Shown piece by piece: positions 30,486 to 42,940 of a stretch of 64,000 bases of DNA. The notes beneath the pieces are model-generated. The model did not search any database. It was given only the letters and a program-made list of their open reading frames with translations, and was not told the DNA's origin. A program made the position numbers and the translations under genes. Origin of the DNA: Bryopsis sp. KO-2023 (taxonomy: Eukaryota > Chlorophyta > Ulvophyceae > Bryopsidales > Bryopsidaceae); NCBI GenBank assembly GCA_030272585.1, contig BSYQ01000010.1, positions 4,588,001 to 4,652,000 of the forward strand, written 5' to 3'. Numbering within the stretch: the first letter of the stretch is position 1; every line of letters starts with the position of its first letter.

Positions 30486-31541
30486 GAGAGTTTTCGTTCT
30501 TATATCTTCAGTACATCTGCCTTTTCGGTTTTCGGAGTATGATACGCAGTAGAAATAGAGGCGTGGTTGGGCACATGTTGTGAAAAGGATAAATGGACTG
30601 AGATGGAGGAGGGGAATGAACGTTATTAAGGGGCAGTGGGGAATAGTACGAACAATTTGGGACATGGGATATATCTCGCGACAGTGAGCTCGAAACGGCA
30701 CGGCGGTTATGACTGTAAGCCGTGCCGTTTCAGCTGCAGTTTCAGTTGGCGTTTTTGGCGGGGACGACGAAAGGTCGCGCGCCAGAAACTCCTGGTGCTT
30801 AAAAAGACAGAACACAACCCATGTAAACGAACACATTTACAGCGAGTCGCTAGTGAACAAAGCTTGTACTCGAGAGGTGTTCCAACCGTTAAGAGTGAAA
30901 CGGCGTCGAGTGGACGTTCGTAACGGAAAAACAATCACACAGAGTGTCGACTGACGAGAGACGTCAGTGAAGTGCGAGATAAGATGAGCGGAGTTAAGAG
31001 AGTAACACAACACCAACGCAAAAATTGAAATGGATTTTTAATAGTTGTTGCTTGAATCAACCACATCGGCAACGGTCACGTACGGTATGACAGCTTTCCC
31101 CTACTCCTGCTCCACCGAAAGAAACAAAAAGATGTGCCGAGCACCATTCCCACAGATGACGAACAAAAGAAAGAAAGATTTTAAAACCCACCCCAGCTAC
31201 TGTAGTTCCTATAGGTGCATCCATCTAGTTCGAATCGTGGTTGGTGCGTGTGTGAGATCGGGAGATCAGCATTTGCTGGTGGCCTCTGTGATGATGCCTT
31301 TGAAAAAAGACGAGAAGGACAACAGATTTCTCCCTCACGCCGCCGCCGCCACATGACCAGGTGGTGGAAAGCATGCATGGATAACGAGGGTTTGCGTGGT
31401 GGTGACATCTTTCCAGAGGTCGTATCAGAGACACCCCAAAGCTCAATCGGACTATCCCACACATCTCATTCTCTAACCCCTGGACCGAGTTCCCTCGGCC
31501 CCCCTCGCTGCTGGTGCTCGGCGAGCCCACATAGTGTCGAT
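30486..31541. other. Border of transposon block and host gene leader
   Basis: No gene could be supported. The first roughly 550 bases may be the tail and LTR of the plus-strand retroelement. A 13-bp inverted repeat with a 14-nt loop lies at 30,692-30,731. From about 31,215 the frame of the downstream LPP-like gene is open, so part of this stretch is probably its leader or an alternative N terminus. Confidence 0.4.
30692..30731. repeat. Perfect 13-bp inverted repeat
   Basis: The arms GAAACGGCACGGC (30,692-30,704) and GCCGTGCCGTTTC (30,719-30,731) flank a 14-nt loop. It could form a strong hairpin. No T-run follows, so it does not read as a Pol III terminator. The role is unknown. Confidence 0.7.
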
Positions 31542-33343
31542 ATGGCAACGTCGGAGCATCGCTATCCCAGCGACCACAGTGGGCGACTGAGTTTGATGAA
31601 TCCACCAGGGGCACCTCACAGCCGCCAGGGCACCGCACACTCTCTCACAGATTCCAGAGGGGTCGCGTCGTACCCAACTCGGAAAAGCCTGATCACGGGG
31701 AGATGTGAAGTGCCTATCCCCTGGAGCGTGAAAACAGTGGACTGGAAATTTGTCATATCTTCGATCCATTGGGGAACGGTGGCGCTGACCTTGTTTCCCA
31801 TTCTGCTGTTGGTGGTGCTGAAAACAACCCCTGTGCAGCCCACCCAGAGAAGCTACCCAGCCAATGACCCCACCTTGAGATTCGATTTCGTTGAGGTCAC
31901 CATTCCCAAAAGCATACAGTTTTTGGTGCCAATGGTCTTATTCTGGATGATGCTGTCCATTGGGGAGTTCTGGTTGTACAAGCCTCTTCACCAAGTGATG
32001 GATAATGCGATTTCGGCGTTTCTGTTCTACCTGACAGACTGGGGGTCGGCCGTATCGCTGGCAGCCCTTCTGTGCAAGCTGTTTACCATCATGATGGGCC
32101 GGCCCTCCCCGGATTTTTTTGCAAAATGCAAGGAAAGCTATTTGCAGGAATGTATTCGAGAGGGGGACGACTCCAGGGAGTCTTTTTTCCCTCTTGCACC
32201 CACGATGGCGATGGTCACTGCGATGTACAATGCCAGTTACGTGATTTCCTTAGTCTACCACAGGTATCACCCCGTTGTACTCAATTTTCAACATTAATTG
32301 TGCAATTTCCAAATGCACAAGACAAGAGCATGACTCTATTACGACTTTTCTTTCGTTTCCTCTTTCAAGTTAAGGAATTCAACCCTTGAAGCAGAAAATC
32401 GAAAATGGATCAGATGGTTATTTCCCAGTGGGCGACGCATAGACCATTAGCGTGACAATCTGAAAAGTGTGCACCATTACTTGCATCCCCAATTTAGTGG
32501 TGTCTTTTTTTATTTTATTTCTTGATTAAAGGGTCTACTCCAACATGCAAGTAATCCGGACCAGCAGCGACGTATCCAGCAAGAACGATATTTCATCGGC
32601 AGCCACCCTTTGCCAGCCTGTCGATGGAGGAAACTTGATCGATCGAATTATTGAAGAGCTGGGACATGCGACTCTCATGTACTTGATCATATTACAGGTT
32701 GGTGTTTCTGGCCCCAGCAAGCAATAAAACATGTTATCTCTGTGCAATGGGCTGACCTGAATCAGCTACTGCTCGTTGAACTATACCGTGTAGTGCATAT
32801 TGCTCTAAATTCTTGATGTAGTTTATGTGTCAATAAATTTCATAAAAATTCTGTCAGATCTATCTATCGAATTTCATGTGCTGGAAGGTCCAGTGGTGTC
32901 AAATTTATCCCCCTCAATATCCAAAACATTGATATGACGGGAAAATAGAATGCACTGATGGAACCATTGCATCAGTCTGCCATTCGTACGGAGCATTGAA
33001 TGCCTATCTGATTGAGAAATAGCCATAGATCACTGAGGTAAGGTCCGTCCGATTCTCGTTTTGATCAAATGAGTGGAATTCCGACATCTTGTTTGTTTGC
33101 TTTTTTTTTTCCCTTCAGATTGCGTTTGCATGGATTATCGGAATTCTCACTGTGACGGATCGGAAGAGCTTCGTTTCTGATGTCAACACCGCAATGATAA
33201 TTGGAGGGTCGATAGGGTACGTTTTCAGCGAACGGGCAAATGCATTTTTGGTGAGAATGCCTAGGAAGAGGGACAAGACTCCGTCTGTACAAAGAAATGC
33301 CACAGCAGCGTCAGATTCAACATCTCAGACGATCAGGGAATGA
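31542..33343 (+). CDS. PAP2/LPP-like membrane protein, predicted catalytically dead
   Basis: Three exons are inferred at 31,542-32,263, 32,532-32,697 and 33,119-33,343. Junctions are GT-AG and the phases agree, giving about 370 residues. The frame is open upstream to 31,215, so the start is uncertain. It has about six hydrophobic segments and the layout of lipid phosphate phosphatases, which dephosphorylate phosphatidic acid and related lipids. The three signature regions can be placed, but the active-site residues are replaced. GRPRPDFF is GRPSPDFF. The FPSGHTS region is FPLAPTM. The SR-x5-H-x3-D region reads LTVTDRKSFVSD without Arg and His, only the final Asp remaining. A structural or lipid-binding pseudoenzyme is the simplest reading. 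Gene models rest on hand-placed splice sites. Confidence 0.7.
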
Positions 33344-34971
33344 GGGATTTTTGATGGCAGGCATTGAGTTGTGATTCATCAAGCTGGTGTAACATTACTG
33401 ATAAAAGTAGCATCGATTGTTTGATGTGCAACTCAAAATTGGATCAACCAAGGATTGGGTGAGTGTATTTTCCAGCACGCTTTTTTTTTCCTTCTTTTTG
33501 TTTCATGGAAAGAAGAAAACAGTAGTTCCTTATGCATTGCTTTAGTGGGTTATGGGGATAACTTCACCTCGGAGATGCAATGGGACATCAGTCGAGTGGT
33601 CTCTCGATTGACCACATGAGGATAATTGTCGTGTGATCATTTATGGGAGGGTTCCTTTCATCCGCCATGTCATTTTGCCTATCCGAGTGATGATCGAATC
33701 CAGCGTGATGAAAGAGCTCAGGAACTGTGATGAATTGCAGGTTCTGGGAAATAAACACGTGTGAGTTTTTATGGTGAAATCGAGAAACTTTTGTACTCTT
33801 TTTTCAGGCCCCTTTGCTCGCTTTTCGACAATTCGAAAAGTTAATTGATCGGGAATCAATGTACATGCAATTGTTCTTTGCATGCAGTGTAGTGAGGGCA
33901 CATTTAACAAAGCAAATCTGGCTAAGTTGGTGAAATTGATGACATGATTTGAGAACTACTGGTTTCTTGGACTCTGCTGACAATATGACCTTTCCAAAAT
34001 GTTCAGTTGTCTTTTCATTTCTCCTCCTTCCAGAAAGTCCTATGTTTGGCCTGTGAACAATTTGCTCGATATCGTGCAACCTTTAATTCAGTAATGCAAA
34101 TCTAGGGCCACACATGATGATGTCCCTGGATATTGAACAAATGGCTGTCGACACAAAATCAGCACAGGATTTTCCATGAGCTGTCACTGTGTGGGCCACG
34201 CTCACAACTGTTCCTTAAATAAAACTAGCCTCTACACCAAAAAATCCCAACCAGGAAAGACAGATACAGTCAGTCAGTCACCCACCCATATCCCGAGGTA
34301 CATAAGAAAATCACTCATGGTCCAACAACACTTTTTGGTCAAATTTGTCCTTCGTAGAAAGACAAAATCAAGTGGGCTTGGTAGAAACCATCATATTTTG
34401 TGCCTCCTCGATAGACTTTTGAAGCTTGGCCGGATCCTTCATAACTTCCTGGAAAAATCGCACCGCCCAATCCAATAAAATCCCATACAACAGAAACACT
34501 TCCGAAAGAAGAAGAGAGAATTATCACAAGACAGAAACAACACCACCCACCTCAGCTGCACAATGATGAGACCCCATAATAATGTCTAAGCATTGGTGAA
34601 TAACAATCAAAGGATCACTCTTCCTCTTCCCCAGCTCTCACCCCCCCCCCCCCCCCCCCCTCCCAAAAAAAAGTAAGGAACCTAAACCTAACCTAAATAA
34701 ACCTAAATTCAATGTTCGTACCTGTTTATTTCACAATGGCACCCAAACACCAAGCTTTATTCTCATTAAATCACAACACCAACACTGACCCCTATGCCTT
34801 GAATCCACTGTGATTATTTAATCGGCAATTATCCCCCCCCAGCATAATGTACAAAACACCAGAGCCCCCTCATTTCCGATTAGAACACTGAAAAATGAAA
34901 GATATGTGATTTCCAGGGTCGACTGGACCTAAGAAGCTGTGCATAATACTCTCAATCAATTCAACCGCCGA
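33344..34971. other. Intergenic stretch between LPP-like gene and GST
   Basis: No coding frame could be supported. It holds the 3' flank of both neighbouring genes (tail to tail) and a 20-bp C-run at 34,641-34,660 followed by an A-run. Confidence 0.6.
34641..34660. repeat. Poly(C) run, 20 bp
   Basis: Twenty consecutive C, then TCCC and an A-run. A long G run on the other strand could form G-quadruplex-like structure and is prone to assembly or length error. Confidence 0.9.
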
Positions 34972-36753
34972 TCACTTCTCAGCACCATTTTGGGGGGCTT
35001 TCGAAGCAAACAGATTCTTCATCCATCGAGTCGCACCCTTCACAGAGTCACTTTTTGGAACAAAAAACCTCCCTATCTTTACCTTTAGTCTGGATGGCTC
35101 TGGAACATCCATGCCCGTGTTGACGGCCTTTCTTTCACTGATTCGATCCACCCAATCCTATGAAAAAAACACTGTTCAATGTCTACAGGTGCCAGCATGA
35201 ACAGGCCCCGAGTTGCTCAACCCAAAACTCCCCACATTTGGCCTCGTAAGTTTCTGTTCTTCTGCGTTTCAAATTGTTTCAACCCCCCACCCCCCCCCAA
35301 AAAAAAAATAAAAATAAAACAGTGAAAGCAAAATTAAAAACTATATAATTATCATTAATAAAAAAATATATACGATAAAATACACATTTCCCCGTCTTTT
35401 CCCATCAACAGCACAAACATACATAGAGATGAGTTTCAACGTACCTTCAGCTTTGGAAATTCCTCCAAGGTCACTCCAGCCCAAAAATGTATAACCACCC
35501 AAGAGTAATTGGCAATGTCAGCGATCGTGTATTTTCCGGCAGCCAACCAAGGCCCTTTTTCCAATTGGGACTCCAGCACTCCATACAGCCTTTTCGTTTC
35601 GTTCACGTATCTGTTTTTCCCATACTCCACAGAAACAGGTGCATAACGAACAAAATGATGGGCTTGACCTTGCATTGGACCTAAGCCACCCTGATTGATT
35701 GGCAACCAATCAAAACAATTCATGTAAAAAAAATCAGCAAGCTTTCCTTTCATTTTCATAACATGAAGTCCAGATACGATATTGAACAGGGAAACTTGCT
35801 TTCAATCCGAGGAAACTTGAACAGAATGCATCTCTGCAAACGAAAATCACCCCCCCAAAAAAAGATTTAAATATTCCAAAACCTCGCATTCCAGTTTTAT
35901 TTCCTCTGAAAAAGAAGGAAGAAGGAAGAAATAAAAGATGCTTTTTCATCTTCACAGTTTTTCAAGCACATGTATTTTCTTCTAACCCATTCTTTTATTG
36001 AATTGAAAAAGTTAATGAGAAAAAAGGTGCAGGGATGTACCATCTGGAACATGAGCCAAGAAATGACTTGGTGTCTTTCTTTCAAGTCTTTCGGCAGCAG
36101 CTTCCCCTCTGGATCGAATCGATCGCACAAATACAGCATGATCGCCCCGCTTTCGAAAACCTCAAAGTCATCATTGGAATGATCCACTGACAAAAATGCA
36201 ACACACAACAAGGTTCGCAGCTTGCAGGAAAAGAAATATATTTTGTTATATTATGTATAAGAATTACATATATTATTCTCTTACAATATAATAATAAAAT
36301 TCTCTTACAATATAATAATAAAATTCTCTTACAATATACTAATAAAATTATCTTACGATATAATAATAAAATTATCTTTTTTCTTACAAACTGTAACTTG
36401 CTCTGGCAATGAACCAAAAATAGAATTGATTATCAGCCAGGAAGTCATGTGGATCTCAAATGGAAAGTGAAACACACTAACAGCATCTTTAAAAGAACAA
36501 CAAACACAGGGTTACAAAAGGAAGACGTCTTTTCTATTGACGTCTCAGCAGGATTTTCGACAGTCGTCATACCCAGAGCAGGGATTCGTCCGTTTGGGTT
36601 GATCTTCAGAAACCAGTCTTCTTTTTGTTCGTTTTTCCCCAGTGTGATCTTGCGTACGTTGTACTGGACACCCAGCTCTTCCAACGTCACCGAAGCTTTC
36701 CACCCGTTGGGCGTCGACGCAGTGTAAAGCGTTACGGGCTTGTCGTCGGCCAT
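34972..36753 (-). CDS. Glutathione S-transferase, Ure2p/nu class
   Basis: Four exons are inferred: 36,573-36,753, 36,041-36,186, 35,445-35,690 and 34,972-35,157. They sum to 759 nt, or 252 residues, and all phases agree. The Met at 36,753 opens MADDKPVTLYTASTPNGWKA. The TPNG segment (residues 14-17) is typical of bacterial YfcG/YghU and yeast Ure2p-like GSTs. The thioredoxin fold continues through NPNGRIPALV to FESGAIMLYL, the glutathione-binding Glu-Ser pair. The helical C-terminal domain has MFQMGGLGPMQGQAHHF and YTIADIANYSW. No targeting peptide is seen, so it is probably cytosolic, with thiol-transferase or disulfide-reductase activity on glutathione. It is divergent from the TENA gene with a 331-bp gap. 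Confidence 0.9.
36275..36370. repeat. AT-rich tandem repeat, 24 bp x 4, in GST intron 1
   Basis: Four units of ATTCTCTTACAATATAATAA plus TAAA, the last two with a few changes, lie wholly inside the first GST intron. It is a minisatellite without an obvious role. Confidence 0.85.
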
Positions 36754-37084
36754 CGAATCAAAACACACTTCAGCGAAAGCGAAACACACAGGTCAGGGAT
36801 AAAGAAGCTTTTGTTTGGTGGTCTGCTGCTGCTTTGGTGGTTAGCTCAAATCCTCTCGTCACCTCACGTTGGCCGACGACGTCCCACCTTGTCGGGCTGA
36901 GCGCTGCGACTCAATTCGACCCATCAAGCGCCGAATCGTGTGTCGAAACGGCATGCATTTCGTAAAACTCGACTCTCATCGATCGCACTCCATCCTCCAT
37001 CCGTGCTCGAGCAATGCATATTTTCGTTTAGGTTGCGAGATGCCCACGGGTTGATCGTTTCTTGAGACTCAAACGACTCGCGCA
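36754..37084. promoter_or_regulatory. Divergent promoter region, GST and TENA
   Basis: The 331 bp separate the two start codons, so both promoters must lie here or overlap. The TENA-proximal part is GC-rich with several TCGA and CGATCG words. No clear TATA box was recognised. Confidence 0.5.
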
Positions 37085-38326
37085 ATGTCGACCGCCGCCA
37101 CTTCGTGCTCGGAATTGCTCGAGCGACATCGCGAAATTTGGAATGACGCAACGGAACACCCCTTCCTCGCTGGTTGCAAGGACGGGAGCGTGAAGGCGAA
37201 CCAGTTCGATACCTGGCTGGTGCAGGACTACTTATTCGTGCTTCAGTTTACGAAGTTTGTGGAAGGCTTGGCGAGTCTTGCTCCCAAAGATCATGCGGAG
37301 GCGATTTCAGGGGGCGTAGCGGCCCTCCACGATGAATTATCGTGGTTTCAAGCAAAAGGTGGAGAGAACGCTTTTCCAAAAATCATTCAAAATCGAAACC
37401 CGTGGCATGAACGGCAGCAATTTATTACCCAAGGAACCAAATCCACTTTAACAAAATAATTCAAAAAAACACAATGTGTTCGATACTGTGGAATTACTTC
37501 TTGTCAGTGGGTTTCTTTGTGTGCTTTTTGCTGTCTGGGCTTGAAGTTCAAAATATGTGCAAGGATATGAGAAAAACAACTTCTTGAAACAAGCAGCAGT
37601 GTGAGTCGCCATAACGTGCCGAAGTTTCTGACACTCTCAATTAATTTTTTTTGTTTTTTATCTGAAAGGGATGAACATCACCCTTTTTCCTTGCTCTTCC
37701 AATAGTTTATCTCAGAATATCTCTAGATTGATCGAATGATCATCCCAGAAAAAATGGTGGACAATCTGCACCATCAATGTAGTGTCGATTTGGGCGCCGA
37801 TCTTGACACCTTGAAATTGTGCATAATATCCTCAGAGGCAGCAAAAACCCCTTTCAAAAGATTTTCCCACTGGTATAGCTTATCAGGGGTTTTCCTACGA
37901 TCCATGTGTGCTCATTTTAGCACACTGTCCTGATTGATGAGAATATGTACGTACCTTGTGGATATCATAGCTTCAGAAAGACGGCTGAGCTTGGATGCAT
38001 CCCCTCTGGAAACCACATTGCAGTACCAGAAATTCCTAGCGGATCTCAGTGCCCAGCCATATCCAGTCCAGGCCGTGGGCTTTTGGGCGATAGAGCTGGT
38101 GTACAATCAAGCTTGGGGTTTCCAAGCATCCAAAGAGTATGAGGAGTTTGCGGAGCGCTGGGGAAATGCCGATTTCGGCAAGTATGTGAAATTATTGGAG
38201 GCCCAGGCTGACAGTGCATTGAAGAAGGCATCCCAGGAAGAGAAGATTGAAGCTGATCGGGTGTTTGTTGATATAGCCAAATTGGAGGTTAAATTTTGGA
38301 ACATGGCCTTTGAGACGAAGCAATGA
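37085..38326 (+). CDS. TENA_E-type thiamin salvage protein
   Basis: Two exons, 37,085-37,358 and 37,971-38,326, encode 209 residues with agreeing phase (GCAAAAG/GT...AG/CTTCAG). The protein has the all-helical TenA/THI-4 fold signatures. FDTWLVQDYLFVLQF lies near residues 41-55. The helix FWAIELVYNQAWG follows at 129-141, with Glu133 in the position of the conserved TenA catalytic Glu. Length matches the short plant TENA_E proteins, which hydrolyse amino-HMP and related thiamin breakdown products to salvage the pyrimidine half. Arabidopsis TENA_E lacks the catalytic Cys of bacterial thiaminase II. No transit peptide is evident, so it is probably cytosolic. Confidence 0.88.
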
Positions 38327-39624
38327 GTTGTACTGACTGGGGACTTATTTTGTTTTGGCATGTGCTGATGGATGTGCACTGGTGCATAGTTATTACTGTA
38401 CATGACTGCTTTCAAGTATTGACGTTGGAAGGGGTAATGGCTGCCTGAAGGGTGGGAAAACAAGTCATTTTTTGAGCCAATTTTGCCGCGGGAAAAATAT
38501 CTTTTATGGATATTGAAGGGCACCAAGAGAATCCTGCCCTTTTTTTGTCGCCATGCATGATATTTTCCTTAAGTTATGAATTGAGACGGGCTCCATTGGG
38601 AAGTTTTCAAACCCTCTGATGCTCAGGAAATTCAGCAAGTGGGCCATATCAATCATAATTGTCTGAATAGCAAAACCAACAATCAACCTTGAACTCCAAT
38701 GGGGAGAAACAAAAAGAAGTAAAACTTGCAAGAGGCACACTTTTAATTATGAAAAAAAGCACAAAGAAAGAGAGTAGCACCACCAACCCCTACAACACAG
38801 ATACCACAACAACAACAATCCTTTTATGATTCGCTGGCAAGTGCGGAATGAGTAAGCTGGACACAACACAACAGCAATGAATAAATGCATAATCCCACAA
38901 ATGATAATGAATGAGGCTCTTCACTTTTCACGATTGGGCTGCTGCATTTCCAGGGAAGCATATCGTTTGAACACTGCAGAGATACAAGATGGTATTCCTT
39001 ACCAGTATTTTTTGTGCCCTTTCTGCTGCCTGGGCTTGGTGTAAAAATATTTCTAGGAGATTGAAAGCTAGCGAGTTGCCCCCAAAAAGATTTTTGCTGG
39101 CAATTGAGGAAATTGTCTTCTTTTTGGCCTGGGATTTTAGGGGGGGGGGGGGGGGGGAGGGGGTCAAACGAAAAAAGGGAAAAAAATGGAGAGGATGGTG
39201 AAATTGCGTGCACCATTGATGTGTGGAAGTCCACATTTGGGTAGAAATGAAACCAGTATCAACTTCACCAAATGTGTGGGGATGGCAATTCATGGATCGG
39301 TTACTGGTAATTACAATATCACTTGGGCACACAACAATCCCCATCCTGACACCAATAACTCATACCTCATAACTCATAAATCTTGTATTATGGAACCGAA
39401 GCCTCTGTTGCTTTTACCTCCGTGCCCTTCACTTCACTTCTACATCCATCCAAAGCCAGTGAGGTTAATAATGAGACTGGGTTTCGTCCATTCTCACTCC
39501 AATTAGGAAGAGACGTGTGTCTGACGCACACTCACTGGTGTGGAAAGCTCGCCCCCCACACCAGTTTCTTTGTTTCTTGGCTCGTAGCGAGAATCCACCC
39601 TCACCACTTCATCAACACAGCAGA
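38327..39624. other. Intergenic stretch between TENA and PPD6
   Basis: No coding frame could be supported. It contains an 18-bp G-run at 39,140-39,157 followed by AGGGGG, and T/C-rich tracts. The last few hundred bases before 39,625 should hold the PPD6 promoter and 5' UTR; no TATA box was clear. Confidence 0.6.
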
Positions 39625-42604
39625 ATGCAGTGTCGAATCTCATCAAGCCCCCTCACCACCAGTTTGGCTGCCTCTTTCCGGCCAAGGAAAAGCGCCTGTC
39701 AAAAGCAGGTGAGGGACGCAACTTTCGTTCTGAAAGTTCGCTTGCACCTTCGAATCCATCAGCAGAAAAAGAAGCTCAGTGGAGTTTGTGTGAGGCTGAA
39801 AAAGGATGGAACTTAATTCGGGAAGGATGCTTTTCAATGTTTTTAGGTTCTATGGCGGTTTGTACAGAAGTGACTGCCATTAGAAATGTTTTGTTGCAAA
39901 TCAAGATCGGTATGCTGTGAAGATTTTCCAAACACACTGTGGAACACACAGTCTTCCAAACACACACACACACTCCATCCAGAATTTTCTTCAAAAAAAG
40001 TCTAAACACCAAAATCTATGTTGCAAATCCAATGAGACGCCGCAAAGCACCAGAGGAAAACACAGGATTTTTGAGAAAATGCATAAAACCGAGCAATGTC
40101 GTTCACCACCTCCACTCCCTCGCATACTCAAATTTTGATTAAATTGCATTCTCCCAGCCTAGAAAGTGAGAGGGGTTATTCTGGTTGTTGAAAAGGTGTG
40201 CAGGGCCTCTGTGGAGCCACGCAGTGATGAGATCGGCCATCTTTCGCGACGGGACTTGATGACAGTAGCAAGTGTTGGTGTGCCTCTCCTGAGCCTTCCT
40301 GGCGAAGCCTTGGCTGCTCAAGCTGCACCTGTCGGTGACTACATGCCTTCTGCAGGGGTGGATGATTTCGTTCTGTTTGTCCCAGATAAACAGAAAACTC
40401 CAGTAAGTGAGACTGGATCAGGTCTTCTCCATCTTCAATTTTCTGAATTTGTTGCATTGAGGCGAAAAGCCTCATTTAGTCCATCCATGGTTGAACAATA
40501 TATCATGGGATCCACGACTTTGAGAGGAGCTCATTGGTTTGAAAAAATATATAAATTCCCCTACATCATGACCTAATCCTGTGCATGGTACAGCACTTGA
40601 AAAAAAAAATGCAAAACAGAGGACTTGAATAAAAAAACCTGAAAGAGGTTCCTGCAATATAAAATGGATGCAAAGGACGCAATGAATGCTGGATTTACTG
40701 GATTTGTGCAGGCCATTCGGGCAGGGACGGTTGACCCAAACAACCCCTACCGATTTGCGCTGCCACCAACCTGGAGGGAGGGCAAGGTTGCGAACATTTT
40801 GAGCGGAAACTACTGCCAGGTGAGAAAAAAAACTTGGGCATGATTGAGGTTGAGGCTATATTGAGGTTTTCTCTCACATGTATATACATAGAGGGTCATC
40901 CTATAACACATTTCCATGAAAGGGCTGCAATCAGTCTGTCGGCCATGCGTGAAATAGTTTCAATTCAATAGAGGGGGTTTTCTCTTCTATGTATGTCAGA
41001 ACCGAATATATGGATGGAAATTGAAGGGGGGTTTGATGGTTGAGTTGACCTTCCACGTTGAATTTTTCGTGGGGATTTTTTTTTCCTTTAAATCTTATAC
41101 CTTTTGCTGGGTTTTTGTTTTCTCAACACAGCCACGATGCGATGAGCCTTGGACTGAGGTTATTTTCGAGAATGCGGAGGAGGGACGAGCAGCTCTGCTG
41201 GCCTCCCCACTGTTCAAACTGACCCCTAGAAAGGTCAATAACATTTCTGATATCGGAACCCCAGAAGGGATCATTTTTTCCATTGGACCTTACATTACAG
41301 GTGCGATGATTGCAGTTGGTTTCCTTCATCAATATATATTTTTTAATTATTTCGCTTTGATTGATGAGGTGGTTGCATTTTTTCTTCTTTTTTTTTGAGG
41401 GGGGGAAGCTCGGCTTGCTTTCATTGTGCCATACAATAATTATAATCATTTCAGTTTGTTTTAGTATTTTTTAAGACGAGGGGAGAAACGAAAAACATTG
41501 AAATGGGAGGTATTCTTAGTTTTCCCCAGAGTGGCAAAATTGGTTGACCAAAGCTTTCTGTAGCTGAATTTGGAGTCCTGATGGAGTGCAATGTACTGCT
41601 TCATTGTGAATTCAACTTGTTGAATTCCAATTAGGTACATTTTTGGACGAGGAAGATGTAACTTCCGCGACAGAAACGACGCAAGATGATGGAGAAGTGG
41701 TGAGTTTCATGCATTATCGTTTCAAATTTTTTTCAACCCTGTGTGGTTTTGGAGTGGGTATGTACAGTTTCTGCCGACAAATTTGTTAGTTCATCAGATC
41801 GAGAGAGCAAGTTGAAGGAAATTTTGACCCCCCAAAAAAAGCCTTCTCATCTTTTTTTCCCCTCCCTTTTAAAAAATAGTGGAACGAATGACACAGAAAA
41901 CATCCTTTTGCGAAAATTTGAGTTTCTGTATTTGCTAATAACATTTTATTCCATGGTTGTTCAGTACTACTACTATGAAGTCAATTCTCCTTTTGCTAAG
42001 TTTGGGCAGCACATTGTCACTTCTGCCACTGTGAAGGTAAGTCCAGCATTTTTTCCAAACTAAAATTTTGGGCAACTAAAAATTCTTTCAAATAATATTA
42101 TTTTGCTGTGCTATATTTTTTATAGAATTGGAAAGAAAGGAGCGGGGTGTGTGCTATATAAAGTGCGAAAGAACTGTTAATTAATGAATAATTTGCATCC
42201 AGAAAAATGTTAACCAGGTAAGTAAAATTTTGTGGGGAGGATCCTGGTGCACAAATTTTTGAAGGGAAAATATTTCCAAAATTAGATCATCCCTTAAATG
42301 GTAGGGGATGATGTGGCCATTTTTTTTAATGCCACTGTACTTGGCAATATCATTTCTTAAAACCCTTGTGAAGAGCCCAAAGCATCCACATCATAATTTA
42401 TGTTCGTGGTTAATCTGAAATGCCTCTGGGACAGTAAGGAATTTGATTCTCGGGATTGCATCTTCATAATTGGATCCTATAATTTTGTTATTTTTTTCAT
42501 CCCAGGGTGAGGTGGCCCTCCTTTTCGTTGTGAGTGCCTCTGAGAAACAGTGGGCAAAATCTCAAAGCAAGATTAAAAAGATGGTCAAGACTTTCCGAGC
42601 TTGA
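39625..42604 (+). CDS. PPD6: PsbP domain protein 6 (PPD6) type thylakoid lumen protein
   Basis: Seven exons are inferred: 39,625-39,708, 40,196-40,402, 40,712-40,819, 41,132-41,300, 41,635-41,699, 41,965-42,036 and 42,506-42,604. They total 804 nt, or 267 residues, all phases agreeing. Residues 1-28 are a Ser/Arg-rich chloroplast transit peptide in their own exon. A twin-arginine lumen signal follows: Arg46-Arg47, a hydrophobic stretch and cleavage near ALAA at 66-69. The mature part aligns through its length with Arabidopsis PPD6 (FALPPTWREGKVANILSGNY, GTPEGIIFSIGPYITG, KGEVALLFVVSASEKQW). It keeps the Cys pair C132 and C136 (NYCQPRCDEPW); whether this pair forms a regulatory disulfide is inference. 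The molecular job of PPD6 is not settled. It is convergent with the oxidase gene, 336 bp between stops. Confidence 0.92.
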
Positions 42605-42940
42605 TTTTTTTTTCCCAGCATTGTGTGGGCAGTGTTCAATTTTGACGATCATGTGAAAGCAAGGGATTTTTTCGGGATGGCAAGGAAAAAACTGCAAAAA
42701 AGGAAAAGCAATGTCTGCAGAAATCTTTGTGCAGTTTGAAACTTGGTTGTAGATGTTTTCCTTGCATTGCAAATCTAGATCGACATGAATCCTCCCGATT
42801 GGTTAGGGAAATGGGGGAAAAAAGATGCAACTTCCAACACCTGTGCAGACGCCCATTGTACACTACGAATATTAATGTTGAGTTTGGCTCTTCTCAGGAA
42901 AAAAAAAGACGGTTTGATTCTGGATGTTTCAGTTTCGCCA
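42605..42940. other. Short gap between convergent PPD6 and NOX genes
   Basis: These 336 bp must contain both 3' UTRs, so the transcripts probably overlap or nearly do. No coding frame is supported here. Confidence 0.6.

Noticed and set aside
36275-36370. A CRISPR-like array or functional satellite
   Set aside because: Four contiguous 24-bp AT-rich units without spacers inside a nuclear intron; a plain minisatellite.
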